Source: Hymenobacter ginkgonis
GTDB taxonomy: Bacteria > Bacteroidota > Bacteroidia > Cytophagales > Hymenobacteraceae
Assembly (NCBI RefSeq): GCF_009755225.1
Contig: NZ_WQKZ01000001.1
Location: 1,240,001 to 1,304,000 of the forward strand
Length of the DNA: 64,000 nt
Direction: 5' to 3'
The notes beneath the pieces were generated by a model. That model had not been told where the DNA came from and made no database searches. It saw only the letters and a program-made list of their open reading frames with translations. Numbering within the stretch: position 1 is the first letter of the stretch; each line of letters starts with the position of its first letter. A program made the position numbers and the translations under genes. Positions 24,758 to 34,301 of the stretch are shown here, in pieces.

Positions 24758-27187
24758 TTAGCTACGCAGTTGTTTGAGCTGTTTTTTGAGCTTGGCAATG
24801 CGCTCATTGGTTTCACTCATGCGGCCCTGGTACTCTTGGCGCAACTGGTCGGCGTTTTTCGAGCGGCCGAAGAAGTCGAGGTTGGTTTGCAGGGTAGCCA
24901 CGTCGTTTTCTAACTCCTGGATTTCGCGGCGCAAGCCGGTTTCCTTGCGGGTGAAAGCCTGCTGGGCCTGCGGCCGCGCCTTGAGGCGGGCTACCTCCAA
25001 CTGAAACAGCAAGTCTTCCTTGTCGGCGGGGGTAATACCGGCTGTTTGGTCGAGGTACTTGCCCATGAGGGTCAAAAACTGCTCTTCGCCCCGGTCGGAG
25101 GTGCCAGCGCCGGGCTGGTCGCCGGTGGCGTCGAGCTGCTGCCAGTCGGCCGCCAGGGCTCGGAAGCCTTCCAGCGTGCCGGGCTCGGCGGGCGAGAGCG
25201 CGGCTATCTGCTGCGCGATGGCGTCGAGGCGGGCCACTTGCTCGGTGCTGGCTGCCGACTGGCGCTCTTCGCGGTGGCGGGTTTCCTGCTTGGGGCGGTC
25301 GAACACGCCGTCGCAGGCGGCGCGGAAGCGTTTCCAGATTTTATCGGCCTGCTTCTCGGGCACTCGGCCAATGTCCTTCCACTCCTTCTGCACCCGGATA
25401 ATGACGCTGCGGGCCTCCTCAAAGTCGGGATTCTGCTGAGCGGCTTCGGCCTGCTCGATAAGGGCATATTTGGCTTGCAGGTTGGTATTCTTCTCGGAGT
25501 CGAGGCTCTTGAAGAAATCATTTTTGCGGTTAAAAAACGCCTTGTAGGCGTTCCAGTACTGCTTGTTGAGCTGGTCGGCCTGGGCGCGGGGCACAGGGCC
25601 GGCGGCCTCCCATTCCTTCTTGATTTCTTGGAGCTCGTCGGTGCGCGAGCGCCACTCGTTGACGCGCTCGGTCGTGAACTCGGCGAAGGGCAACACGCGC
25701 TCCAAAAGAGCTTGCTTGATAACCAAGTTCTCTTTTTCCTGCGCCGAACGCACGTCTACAAACTCCTTGCGGCGCAGGTGCACGGCTTCGGAAGCGGCCA
25801 AAAAGCGCTGCCACAGCGGCTCGCGCTGCTCGCCGGGCACGGGCCCGATGTGCTTCCAGTCGTCGTGGAGCTTCTTCAGCTCGTCGAGGGCCTTGTTGAT
25901 GCCGGGGGCATCCTTGAGGGCTTCGGCGCGGGCCACGAGGGCCTCCTTGGCCTCTTGGTTGCGGCGGCGGTCCAGTTCTTTGAGCTCGTAGAAGCGGCCT
26001 TGGTTGGCGTAGTAGCGGTCGAGCAGGCCGTGGTAGGTATTCCAGGTTTCCTGGCTGTCGGTCTGGGGCACAGGGCCGGTAGCTTTCCAGTCGGCTTGCA
26101 GCTGCTTAAGCTTTTGCGAGCTATCCTTGGTTTCGGCGGCTTCTACCAGCTGGCGCAGCTGGGCCAGCAGCTCCTGCTTGCGAAGCAAGTTCTGGGCGCG
26201 GCTTTGGTCTTCGGCTTTGGCATCGCGGGCGCGGCCTTCGCGGAATTCCTGGAGCGCTTTATTTAACTCGGCCTGGCTGGCCGGCGGCTGGAAGCTGAAC
26301 TCCTGCGGGGCGTTGGCATCCTCCGCCAACTTCTGGCGCGAGGCGGCGCGGGCGCTGGCCACGTTGGCTTCGTACTGGCGGCTGAGCTCGAAAATCTGCT
26401 GGCGGTTGCGGCGCGCGTCGGGGCGGCGCAGCAGGTCGATGAGGTGCGCAGCCTGGCTTTCGAGGTCAAGCGTCGCAAAGTCGGGAGCCGGCGTTTCGGG
26501 CACGTAGTCGTCGCCTTCGGTGTCTTCCGCAGTGGCATCGCCTTCCTGCTGGTGCGCTAGCTCGGCCTGGTGGGCTTCGGCGGCGGTATCGGTGGCCGAG
26601 GTGGGCAGGGTAGCGACTCCCTCGGGCATAAGCTCGATGTCTTCGGCGTGGGCCAGCGCGTGCACGGGCGCTGCTTCCTCCGAAGCGGTGGGGGGGGTAG
26701 AGGCCGCCTCCGTTTCTTCAGCGGGGGTAGCCATGGCCTCGCCGTAGTGGGCCACGGCGCGGGCCTGCGGGGCAGAGAGGTGCTCGTCGGCTACTTCAGC
26801 CGGTACGTGCTGGGCAGTTTCGGCGGCAGCAGCGGCTTCGGGGGTGGTGAGCGGGTCGCTCACCGGCGGAGCGTTGACGGGCGCCGGTGCGGGCACGCCA
26901 GTAGCTTCGGCCAAGCCGGGCTCGGAGAGCAGCGGGTCGGCTTCGGTCTGGGTGGCGCCGCCGCCGGGGGGCACAGCCGCTTCGGCGGGCGTGTCGCTGA
27001 GGACGGGCGTGTCGCTGAGGACGGGCGCCGCGGGGGTAGCGTCGGGCTCGGGCTGGGCAGTCCCCGCACCTTGCTTGGCGCGAATTTCGGCCAGGCGGGC
27101 TTCGACAATGCTCAGGCGGTCGGGCGCGGCTGGGGGGGTAGCGCCGGGAGTGGGCGTGGCGGGGGTGGGGTTTTCTTCGGGCAGCAT
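24758..27187 (-). CDS. DUF349 repeat protein
   Basis: 809 residues from ATG 27187; the longer frame to 27385 runs back into the yqgE gene and is not used. The N-terminal third (1-280) is a low-complexity Ala/Pro/Glu/Thr-rich region. The rest contains at least four DUF349 repeats marked by W-K-x-I/T-G-P-V-P and W-x-x-F/Y: WKATGPVP, WKHIGPVP, WEAAGPVP and WKDIGRVP. The C-terminus is coiled coil. DUF349 proteins are widespread in Bacteroidetes and of unclear function. No membrane segments are seen. Confidence 0.88.
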   Translation of the reverse strand: MLPEENPTPATPTPGATPPAAPDRLSIVEARLAEIRAKQGAGTAQPEPDATPAAPVLSDTPVLSDTPAEAAVPPGGGATQTEADPLLSEPGLAEATGVPAPAPVNAPPVSDPLTTPEAAAAAETAQHVPAEVADEHLSAPQARAVAHYGEAMATPAEETEAASTPPTASEEAAPVHALAHAEDIELMPEGVATLPTSATDTAAEAHQAELAHQQEGDATAEDTEGDDYVPETPAPDFATLDLESQAAHLIDLLRRPDARRNRQQIFELSRQYEANVASARAASRQKLAEDANAPQEFSFQPPASQAELNKALQEFREGRARDAKAEDQSRAQNLLRKQELLAQLRQLVEAAETKDSSQKLKQLQADWKATGPVPQTDSQETWNTYHGLLDRYYANQGRFYELKELDRRRNQEAKEALVARAEALKDAPGINKALDELKKLHDDWKHIGPVPGEQREPLWQRFLAASEAVHLRRKEFVDVRSAQEKENLVIKQALLERVLPFAEFTTERVNEWRSRTDELQEIKKEWEAAGPVPRAQADQLNKQYWNAYKAFFNRKNDFFKSLDSEKNTNLQAKYALIEQAEAAQQNPDFEEARSVIIRVQKEWKDIGRVPEKQADKIWKRFRAACDGVFDRPKQETRHREERQSAASTEQVARLDAIAQQIAALSPAEPGTLEGFRALAADWQQLDATGDQPGAGTSDRGEEQFLTLMGKYLDQTAGITPADKEDLLFQLEVARLKARPQAQQAFTRKETGLRREIQELENDVATLQTNLDFFGRSKNADQLRQEYQGRMSETNERIAKLKKQLKQLRS

Positions 27188-27269
27188 AAAAGCAAAACGA
27201 AAAGCCGGCGGCCGGCCGGGGCCGGAGGGAAAAATGGGAAAGGCGCCGGAACGGAGGGCAGGAAAAAAA

Positions 27270-27827
27270 TTAGTTGAGTCGAGGGTCGAGCGGGTAGTTG
27301 GAGAGGGCCCGGAAGCGGCCGCCTTTTTCGCGCAGGATGCCCTGCCAAAACGCATCAGGCTCCAAAGTAAATACTTTCCCGGCACTAGCGGGCTGTCGAA
27401 TCCAGGAGCCGCGTTGGATTTCCTCCTCCAACTGCCCCGCCGACCAGCCCGAATAGCCTACGAAGCAACGCACCTCATTGAGTGAGATAACGCTACTGTT
27501 TATCAGAGTGATAAGGTGGTCAAAATCGCCACCCCAATACACGTCCTGGCCTAGGTCGGTGGCCCCGGGCAGGGCGGCGTGGCGATGCACAAAATGGAGG
27601 GAGTCGAGTTGCACGGGGCCGCCCTCATAGAGGGGTAGGGCGGCGGCGGGGGCCGCCGCGCCCAGTGGCAAATCGAGCACATCGCCGAGCTCGGGGGCCA
27701 TGCGCCGGGTCAGAACCAGGCCAAAGGCGCCCTCGCTGGGACTGTGGCGGCAGAGCAGCACTACGCTGCGCTCGAAGTTAGGGTCGCCTAGAAAGGGCTG
27801 CGAGATAAGAAGGGTACCGGGCTTCAT
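27270..27827 (-). CDS. YqgE/AlgH family protein
   Basis: 185 residues with the family signature MKPGTLLISQPFLGDPNFERSVVLLCRHSPSEGAFGLVLTR, then YEGGPVQLDSLHFVHR and YWGGDFDHLITLI. The family (UPF0301) is conserved but has no settled biochemical role. The start codon lies 4 bp after a GTCCTTTG element (27839-27832, minus strand), so the message may be leaderless. It precedes the DUF349 gene by 82 bp and may be co-transcribed with it. Confidence 0.9.
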   Translation of the reverse strand: MKPGTLLISQPFLGDPNFERSVVLLCRHSPSEGAFGLVLTRRMAPELGDVLDLPLGAAAPAAALPLYEGGPVQLDSLHFVHRHAALPGATDLGQDVYWGGDFDHLITLINSSVISLNEVRCFVGYSGWSAGQLEEEIQRGSWIRQPASAGKVFTLEPDAFWQGILREKGGRFRALSNYPLDPRLN

Positions 27828-27925
27828 AGGGCAAAGGACGTACGTAAACTAGTACGCAGCCGCGGGCCGGATAGTGCCCGCCCCAGCGAATTTTGGGCGA
27901 AAGCAGGCCCCCGGCCACCCCCGCT

Positions 27926-27933
27926 ACCTTTGC
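27926..27933 (+). promoter_or_regulatory. Putative -7 box for membrane protein A
   Basis: TACCTTTG fits TAnnTTTG. It lies 77 bp before the ATG at 28011. No well-spaced -33 TTG is visible. Confidence 0.5.
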
Positions 27934-28010
27934 GGCCGGGGCTGGCGCGGCGTTATTTCGCCTTTCTTAACGACCTACTGCCCCCCCGTATTTCCTTGTT
28001 TTCTCAGGTT

Positions 28011-30005
28011 ATGACATCTTTTTCTTCGGGGCCGCCCGCCGGCCGCCGGTGGGCGGCCCATCGCCTGGCCTTGCTGCTGGTAGCGGGCCTGCTGCAACTG
28101 GCGCTGCTGCTGGGCACCTACGGCAAGCTGCTGGGCCACCCCGGCCGGTACGTGCTGGTAGACCACGCCGACTGCGCCAGTAGCTACTACTCGCTGGCCA
28201 CTTTTTTGCGGCAGCCGCTGCGCCAGGGCCTGCTGGAGCACGGGCAGAACTACCCGTTTGGGGAGTATATTTTCTTTACGGACATTGCCCCGTTGGTGAG
28301 CGTGCCGCTGCACGGGCTGGTACAGGCCGTGCCCGCGCTGGCGCCCTACGGCCTGTACTTGTTCGAGGTATTTATCTTGGCGGGCCTGCTGCTGAGCACG
28401 CTGCTGCTGCTGCGTATTTTGCGGCGATTGGCGGTGCCGGCCTGGTTGGCGTTGGTGCTGAGCGTGGCCCTGCCCTGGTTAGGACCGCAAACCTCGCGGT
28501 TGGGGCCGGGGGTAGGGCACCTGGCGCTGGCCTACACGCCGGCCCTGCTAGGGCCGCTGTGGCTGCTGCAAGGGCTGCACCGGGCCCGCCGGGCGGGCCA
28601 GCCCACCGGGCGCTGGTGGATGGGGCTCGGGCTGGCGGCGGTGGCGGCTACCTGGATACACTTCTACTACCTGGGTATTTTGGGTGGCTGGCTGGGAAGC
28701 TTTTTTGGTTTGTGGGCGCTGCGCGAGGCGCTGGCGGGCCGGCCCTGGCGGGCCCTGGCCGGGCGGGCGGCGGCGCTGCTGGTGGCGCTGGCTGCCGCCA
28801 CCTTCGGGCTGCTGCTGGTGCTAGATGGGCGCCGCGCCGAGCGCCCCGTGGGCAGCGGCGGCTACGACTGGATAGAGTGGCGGTTTCAGTTTACGACTCT
28901 CTTTACGGGCCACGCTTTTCATAAAGTCCGCTTTTTGCTCGAGCGCGTCGGGGGCGTGCCTTACGAGTCGTACACCTACCTGGGGGCCTTTGTGCTCTAC
29001 GGCTTGGTGCTGGTGGGCGTGCTGGCTGTGGTGAGTTGGCGCCGGCGCCAACGCGGGCTCCCCGACCCCGCGCTGCTGCCCGCCCTCCCCCCCGCTACCG
29101 ACGGCAGCCGCGAGTTTGTGGGCCTGCTGCTGCTGGCCAGCCTGCCGCTGGCGCTGGCCGCGCTGGGCGAAACCATTGAGGTAGACCACGGCGGCTACGT
29201 GGTTACCAATTACCTGAACCTGTTTTTGTGGGTGCACAAGCTCACCGAGCGCATTACGCAGTTTCGGGCGCTGGCGCGGTTTATTTGGCCTTTTTGGTGG
29301 GCGCTGGTGCTGGGCTTTAGCTGGTACGCGGGCTTGGCTTGGCGCCAGGCTCGGGCCACGCGCCGGGTTTGGCTGGCTGGGCTGTGGGTCGGGCTGGCCG
29401 CGCTGGCCGTGGTAGATGTGCTCGGCAGCACCCGCTACTACCAGGTGGGCACGCAGCTCGAAAACCCCTTAGCGGGCCCGCGTACCAACGCCGCCCGCGC
29501 CCTGCTGGGCTGGGGCTGGCGGGCGCCGGGCCGCTACCAGGCCATTTTGCCCCTGCCTTTCTACCACTCGGGCACCGAGTCTTTCGAACAGCCCTATATG
29601 GGCGTCGATGCCGAAGACCCGTTTGCGGTGCGTACCTACCAGCTGGGCATGGTGACAGGCCTGCCGCTGATGGCCCACCACGGCGGCCGCGCCCCCAGCT
29701 ACCAGGCCCGCGAGCTCATGGGCTTGTTTCGCCCCGAAGGCCCCGACCCGGCCCTGCTGGCGCGGCTCGACCCGCGGCCCATTTTAGTGTACCTCGACTC
29801 GACCTATTACACCGGCAACACGTTTTACCGCGACCAGCTGCGCGACCGCCCCGACGCGCTGGCCTTGTTCAACCGCATGCCGGCTTTCGTGCTGGAGCAG
29901 CACATGCGCCGTCTGGCCCACGAAGGCCCGCACTCGCTCTACGAGTGGCAGCCGGTGCTGCCGGCCGCGGCGGGTGGGGGTAGGGCGGCCCCGGTGCCGC
30001 GCTAA
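28011..30005 (+). CDS. Large polytopic membrane protein A (possible GT-C-like)
   Basis: 664 residues from ATG 28011. About ten or more hydrophobic helices are followed by a soluble C-terminal region. The first extracytoplasmic loop carries NYPFGEYIFFTDIAP; the later soluble part contains AILPLPFYHSGTESFEQPYMGVDAEDP and RLDPRPILVYLD. The layout of a loop-1 acidic motif and many helices resembles GT-C glycosyltransferases (PMT/YfhO-like), but no family is certain. It is a tandem paralogue of the next gene. Confidence 0.75.
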   Translation: MTSFSSGPPAGRRWAAHRLALLLVAGLLQLALLLGTYGKLLGHPGRYVLVDHADCASSYYSLATFLRQPLRQGLLEHGQNYPFGEYIFFTDIAPLVSVPLHGLVQAVPALAPYGLYLFEVFILAGLLLSTLLLLRILRRLAVPAWLALVLSVALPWLGPQTSRLGPGVGHLALAYTPALLGPLWLLQGLHRARRAGQPTGRWWMGLGLAAVAATWIHFYYLGILGGWLGSFFGLWALREALAGRPWRALAGRAAALLVALAAATFGLLLVLDGRRAERPVGSGGYDWIEWRFQFTTLFTGHAFHKVRFLLERVGGVPYESYTYLGAFVLYGLVLVGVLAVVSWRRRQRGLPDPALLPALPPATDGSREFVGLLLLASLPLALAALGETIEVDHGGYVVTNYLNLFLWVHKLTERITQFRALARFIWPFWWALVLGFSWYAGLAWRQARATRRVWLAGLWVGLAALAVVDVLGSTRYYQVGTQLENPLAGPRTNAARALLGWGWRAPGRYQAILPLPFYHSGTESFEQPYMGVDAEDPFAVRTYQLGMVTGLPLMAHHGGRAPSYQARELMGLFRPEGPDPALLARLDPRPILVYLDSTYYTGNTFYRDQLRDRPDALALFNRMPAFVLEQHMRRLAHEGPHSLYEWQPVLPAAAGGGRAAPVPR

Positions 30006-30045
30006 GTATTCCCCCTAAACTCCTTAAACCAAGTAGGGCTGCCGC

Positions 30046-30053
30046 TACCTTTG
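30046..30053 (+). promoter_or_regulatory. Putative -7 box for membrane protein B
   Basis: TACCTTTG in the context GCCGCTACCTTTGCCCG, 52 bp before the ATG at 30106. The gene after it can therefore be transcribed separately from its paralogue. Confidence 0.5.
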
Positions 30054-30105
30054 CCCGCGCCTGCGCTGCGCTAGTGGCGGCTCTTTTTAGTTGTTTTTGC
30101 AAAGC

Positions 30106-32064
30106 ATGACTTCACGCGATACTGGGTTTGCGCCGCTTACCGCCGCGGCTCCGCAGCTTACTCGTCGTACTAGCCGGCGCCTGCTGCTGGCCGCGGGCCT
30201 GGCCCAGGTGCTGGTGCTGCTGGCCACGTTTGGGCGGCTGCTGGGCCACCCCGGCCAGTACCTGTTGGTTAATCACTACGACGGTATTCGGAGCTACTAT
30301 GCCCTGGCCACCGTGCTGCGGCAGCCGCTGAGCCAGGGCCTGCTCGACCACGGTACCAACTATCCCTTCGGCGAATACCTGTTCTATACGGACATCGCGC
30401 CCGGCTTCAGTATTCCGCTGCACGGGCTGGTGCGGGCCGTGCCGGGGCTAGAGCCCTACGGCGCGTACGCGTTCGACCTTTTTATTTTGAGCGGCTTTGC
30501 GCTGGGTACGGTATTGCTGCTGAGTATGTTGCGGCGGCTAGCGGTGCCCGCCTGGCTGGCGCTGGTGCTGAGCGTGGCCCTGCCTTGGTTGGCCCCGCAG
30601 GCCATTCGGCTGGGGGTAGGGCACCTGGCGCTGGCCTACGTGCCGGCCGTGCTGGGGCCGTTGTGGGTGCTGCAAGGCTTGTACGGCGCCTGGCGCGCGG
30701 GCCGGCCGCTGGGCCGCTGGTGGCTGGGCCTGGGCGGGGCGCTGGTGGCGGCCAGCTGGGTGCACTTTTACTACCTGGGCATCATGGGCATGTGGGTCGG
30801 GTTGTTTTTGGTGTTGTGGCTGGGGCGCGAGGCGCTGGCCGCCCGGCCCTGGCGGGCGCTGGCGGGCCGAGCGGCGGCCATGCTCGGGGCCACGCTGGTC
30901 TTCACCTTCGGGCTGCTGCAAGTGCTGGATAAGCGCGCCGGCGAGCGCCCGGCCGGCGCCGACGGCTACGACTGGATAGAGTGGAAATTCCAAGTAGGTA
31001 GCCTCTTCAAGGGCTATGTGTTCAATAAAGTCCGGTTTCTGTTCGAGCGCACGGCTGGCGTGCCCTACGAGTCGAGCGCCTACCTAGGAGCGTTTGCGCT
31101 CTACGGGCTGGTAGTGGTGGCGGTGCTGGCCTGGGTGAGCCGGGCGCGGCGCCGGCGCGGGCTAGCCGGCCCGGCCTTGCTGCCCGCCCTACCCCCCGCC
31201 ACCGAGCCCAGCCGCGCCTGGCTGCACCTGCTGCTGCTGGCCACGCTGCCGCTGGTGCTCATTGCCTTGGGCGAAGAAATTCACCTCGACAACGACTACT
31301 ACGTCGTTCACAACTACCTCAACCCCTTTCTGTGGCTGCACAAGCTCACGGTGCGCGTGACGCAGTTTCGGGCGCTGGGGCGGTTTATCTGGCCGTTTTG
31401 GTGGGCCTTGCTGCTGGGCTTTAGCTGGTACGCGGGCCTGGCCTGGCGGCAGGCTGCGGCCCGTAGTAGCCGCGGCTTGCAGGCGCTGTGGGTGCTGCTG
31501 GCCGGGCTGGCCGTGGTGGATGCCGTGCACGCCACCCGGCACTACCACGACAATTCGCAGCGCGACAACCTGCTGCGCGCGCCCGCTACGGCGGCCATCC
31601 ACGAGCTGGTGGGCTGGCCCGAGCCCGGCCGCTACCAGGCCATTTTGCCCTTGCCCTACTGGCACCAGGGCACTAAGGTAGACGATGCCCCCTACCTGGG
31701 CGTAGACCCCGACGACCCGCACTGCAACAACGGCTACCAGCTGGGCCTTATCACGGGCCTCCCGTTGATGTCGAACAAAGCGGGCCGCACCCCCGGCTAC
31801 CAGGCCGCCGAATTGCAGTCGATGTTCCGCCCCGGCGGCCCCGACCCGGCCCTGCTGGCGCGCCTCGACCCGCGGCCCATCCTCGTGTTTTTGGACACGG
31901 CCTACTACGACGGCCGCAACAACTACTACCGCGAGCAGCTCAAGGACCGCCCCGAGGTGCTGGCGTTGTTCGAGCGGGTGCCCGCCTTCATCCAGGAGCA
32001 GCACATGCGCCGGCTGCGCCACCAGGGTAGCTGGTCGCTCTACGAGTGGCAAGCGCGGAAATAA
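30106..32064 (+). CDS. Large polytopic membrane protein B (paralogue of A)
   Basis: 652 residues from ATG 30106. Clearly homologous to membrane protein A over the whole length: NYPFGEYLFYTDIAP, HLALAYVPAVLGPLW, GYDWIEWKFQ, VPYESSAYLGAFALYGL, FRALGRFIWPFWWALLLGFSWYAG, AILPLPYWHQGT and RLDPRPILVFLDTAYYDG. The conserved loop-1 motif and the matching C-terminal domain suggest the same biochemical role on different substrates. Envelope glycan or lipid modification is inference only. Confidence 0.75.
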   Translation: MTSRDTGFAPLTAAAPQLTRRTSRRLLLAAGLAQVLVLLATFGRLLGHPGQYLLVNHYDGIRSYYALATVLRQPLSQGLLDHGTNYPFGEYLFYTDIAPGFSIPLHGLVRAVPGLEPYGAYAFDLFILSGFALGTVLLLSMLRRLAVPAWLALVLSVALPWLAPQAIRLGVGHLALAYVPAVLGPLWVLQGLYGAWRAGRPLGRWWLGLGGALVAASWVHFYYLGIMGMWVGLFLVLWLGREALAARPWRALAGRAAAMLGATLVFTFGLLQVLDKRAGERPAGADGYDWIEWKFQVGSLFKGYVFNKVRFLFERTAGVPYESSAYLGAFALYGLVVVAVLAWVSRARRRRGLAGPALLPALPPATEPSRAWLHLLLLATLPLVLIALGEEIHLDNDYYVVHNYLNPFLWLHKLTVRVTQFRALGRFIWPFWWALLLGFSWYAGLAWRQAAARSSRGLQALWVLLAGLAVVDAVHATRHYHDNSQRDNLLRAPATAAIHELVGWPEPGRYQAILPLPYWHQGTKVDDAPYLGVDPDDPHCNNGYQLGLITGLPLMSNKAGRTPGYQAAELQSMFRPGGPDPALLARLDPRPILVFLDTAYYDGRNNYYREQLKDRPEVLALFERVPAFIQEQHMRRLRHQGSWSLYEWQARK

Positions 32065-32178
32065 GGGCTATTAACGGCGCAATTACGGCGTAACGCCGTA
32101 GAAGCGTTAGCTGGCTTGGCTAAAAGCGGGGGAAAGCTTAGCCGGAAAATGAATCTTTAACCTAGTTTATCCTTAAGA

Positions 32179-32841
32179 ATGACTGATTCTGAACTAGCCG
32201 ACTTGCGCCAGAGCTACAGCCAGCGCACGCTGCTCGAAGCCGACGTGCTGCCCGATGCCGTGCGCCAGTTTCGGCAGTGGCTGGACGAGGCCGTGGCCGC
32301 CCAGCTACCCGAGCCCGCCGCCCTTACCCTGGCCACCGTGGATGCGGCCACCGGCCAGCCCAGCCAGCGCGTGGTGCTGCTCAAGGGCCTGCCCGACGAG
32401 GCGGGCTTCCTGTTTTTCACCAACTACGATTCGCGCAAGGGCCACGAGCTGGCCAGCCAGCCCCTGGCGGCGCTCAACTTTTTCTGGCCCGGCCTCGAGC
32501 GCCAAGTGCGGGTAGAAGGCTGGGTAGAAAAAGCCCCCGAAGGCGTCTCGACCGAGTATTTCCAAAGCCGGCCCCGCAGCAGCCAGGTGGGCGCCTGGGC
32601 CTCGCCCCAGAGCGAGCCCATCGGCAGCCGCGCCGAGCTCGAAGCCCGCGAGCACGCGGTAGAAGCCCGCTTTGCCGGCCAAAACCCCTTGCCCCGCCCG
32701 CCGCACTGGGGGGGCTACGTGCTGCGCCCTACCCGCCTTGAATTCTGGCAGGGCCGCCCCAGCCGCCTCCACGACCGCCTGGTGTACGAGCGCCAAGCGG
32801 AAGGTAGCAATCCGTGGAAAATCAGCCGCTTGGCCCCGTAA
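32179..32841 (+). CDS. pdxH: Pyridoxamine 5'-phosphate oxidase
   Basis: 220 residues, the usual length. FMN-dependent oxidation of pyridoxamine or pyridoxine phosphate to pyridoxal phosphate, the last step of B6 synthesis and salvage. Signature stretches: [63 protein letters not shown] and the C-terminal [17 protein letters not shown], all typical of PdxH. It precedes a DUF1015 gene and maf on the same strand; there is 103 bp between PdxH and the DUF1015 start. Confidence 0.95.
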   Translation: MTDSELADLRQSYSQRTLLEADVLPDAVRQFRQWLDEAVAAQLPEPAALTLATVDAATGQPSQRVVLLKGLPDEAGFLFFTNYDSRKGHELASQPLAALNFFWPGLERQVRVEGWVEKAPEGVSTEYFQSRPRSSQVGAWASPQSEPIGSRAELEAREHAVEARFAGQNPLPRPPHWGGYVLRPTRLEFWQGRPSRLHDRLVYERQAEGSNPWKISRLAP

Positions 32842-32944
32842 AAAAGCGGTGAGCAGTCAGCCCAGGGCCGTGAACAAATGCGCGTTCAAGGGCTCCGGAC
32901 TACCTGCGTACGGCTCCTTCATTATTTGCTCACTGCTTCTTGTT

Positions 32945-34288
32945 TTGGCTGAAATTCAACCCGTGCGTGGCTGGCGCTACAACCCCGCGCTCCTAACCCA
33001 GATTGACGACGTGGTGTCGCCACTGTTCGACGTAGTGAGCGTGCGCCAGCGCGAGGCGCTCTACCAGCAGCCGCTCAACTCCATTCACCTTTCGGTGCCG
33101 CGTCCCGAGGGCGGCCTACCCCCCCACGCGGCGGCCGCCCGGCGCCTGGCCGAGTGGCAGGCCGCGGGCGTATTGCGCCAGGATGAGCTGCCGGGCATTT
33201 ACGTGTATTACCAGTATTTTCGGTTGCCAGGCTCGCGCCGCGAGCGCTGCCGCAAGGGCTTTATGTGCCACATTCGGGCCTATGGCTGGGAGGAGGGGGT
33301 AGTGCTGCGCCACGAAAACACGCTGCCCGCCGCCGTCAACGACCGCGCCGAGCTGCTGGCCGAATTGCAGTTTCAAACCAGCGCCACCCACGGCCTGTAC
33401 CGCGACGAGGCGTTTGCCCTGGAGCGCCTGATGGACGAGGCCATCCAAGACCCGCTTTGCCGCACGGAGGAAGACTACCAGGGCGCGCGCGACGTGCTGG
33501 CCGTGATTCAGGACGCGCCCACTATTCGGCGGTTTCAGGCGGTGCTGGCGGCGCGCCAGGTTATTCTGGCCGATGGCCACCACCGCTACGAGGGTTCGCT
33601 GGCTTACCGCCAGGCCCGGGAGCTGGCCGCTGGGCCAGGGGGTAGCACCGGCCGCGAGCCCTGGAACTACCACCTGATGTACCTCACCAACGCGGCCAGC
33701 GACGACTTGCGCATCCTGCCTACCCACCGCCTGCTGCTGGAGTTGCCCGCGTCGCTGCCCGATGCCGAGCTGCTGGCCCGCCTAGCGCCCTACTTTACGG
33801 TGCAGCCGCAGGCCGAAGCCCAGGATTTGCCCGAGATTATTGCCGGTAAGCGGTGGGCGTTTGGGCTCTACCTGCCCGGCGGGGCGGCCTACAAGCTGCG
33901 CCTGCGCCCCGAAGTGCACGCCGACCTCGCCTGGGATACCACCGCCGAAGTCAAGGACCTCGACCTGACGGTGCTGCATTACTTTGCCTTCGAAAAAGCG
34001 CTCCAGTTGGGCGGGGCCGAGGCCCAGCGCAGCGGCCCGGCGCTGGCCTACGTGCGCGGCCTGGCCGAGTGCCTGCAACGCGTGGACCGGGGCGAGGCCC
34101 GCGCCGCCTTTCTTACCAACGAGGTAACCATGGCCCAGGTCGAGGCCGTGTGCCACTCGGGCGCCGTGATGCCGGCCAAGTCCACCTTTTTCTACCCTAA
34201 GACGCTGGCAGGCCTGCTGTTTTCTAGCCTGGAAAACGACTTTTCGGTGTTCGATCAGGTCTTTCACGAACCCCAACCGCTGGCGTAG
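32945..34288 (+). CDS. DUF1015 family protein
   Basis: 447 residues from a TTG at 32945 (reads MAEIQPVRGWRYN), matching how DUF1015 proteins begin (AxIxPFxxxRYN). Other family marks: LLTQIDDVVSPLFDVVS, NSIHLSVPRP, VILADGHHRYEGSLAYR (the GHHRYE motif) and VMPAKSTFFYPKTLAGL. A longer frame upstream overlaps pdxH and is rejected. Function is unknown; the family is often seen near serine or amino-acid metabolism genes. The gap to maf is 13 bp, so the two are probably co-transcribed. Confidence 0.85.
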   Translation: MAEIQPVRGWRYNPALLTQIDDVVSPLFDVVSVRQREALYQQPLNSIHLSVPRPEGGLPPHAAAARRLAEWQAAGVLRQDELPGIYVYYQYFRLPGSRRERCRKGFMCHIRAYGWEEGVVLRHENTLPAAVNDRAELLAELQFQTSATHGLYRDEAFALERLMDEAIQDPLCRTEEDYQGARDVLAVIQDAPTIRRFQAVLAARQVILADGHHRYEGSLAYRQARELAAGPGGSTGREPWNYHLMYLTNAASDDLRILPTHRLLLELPASLPDAELLARLAPYFTVQPQAEAQDLPEIIAGKRWAFGLYLPGGAAYKLRLRPEVHADLAWDTTAEVKDLDLTVLHYFAFEKALQLGGAEAQRSGPALAYVRGLAECLQRVDRGEARAAFLTNEVTMAQVEAVCHSGAVMPAKSTFFYPKTLAGLLFSSLENDFSVFDQVFHEPQPLA

Positions 34289-34301
34289 CCGGCCGTACCC
34301 T

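Noticed and set aside
25046..26266. Long plus-strand frame antisense to the DUF349 gene
   Set aside because: The minus-strand frame shows DUF349 repeats; this one is the mirror image of GC-rich codons.
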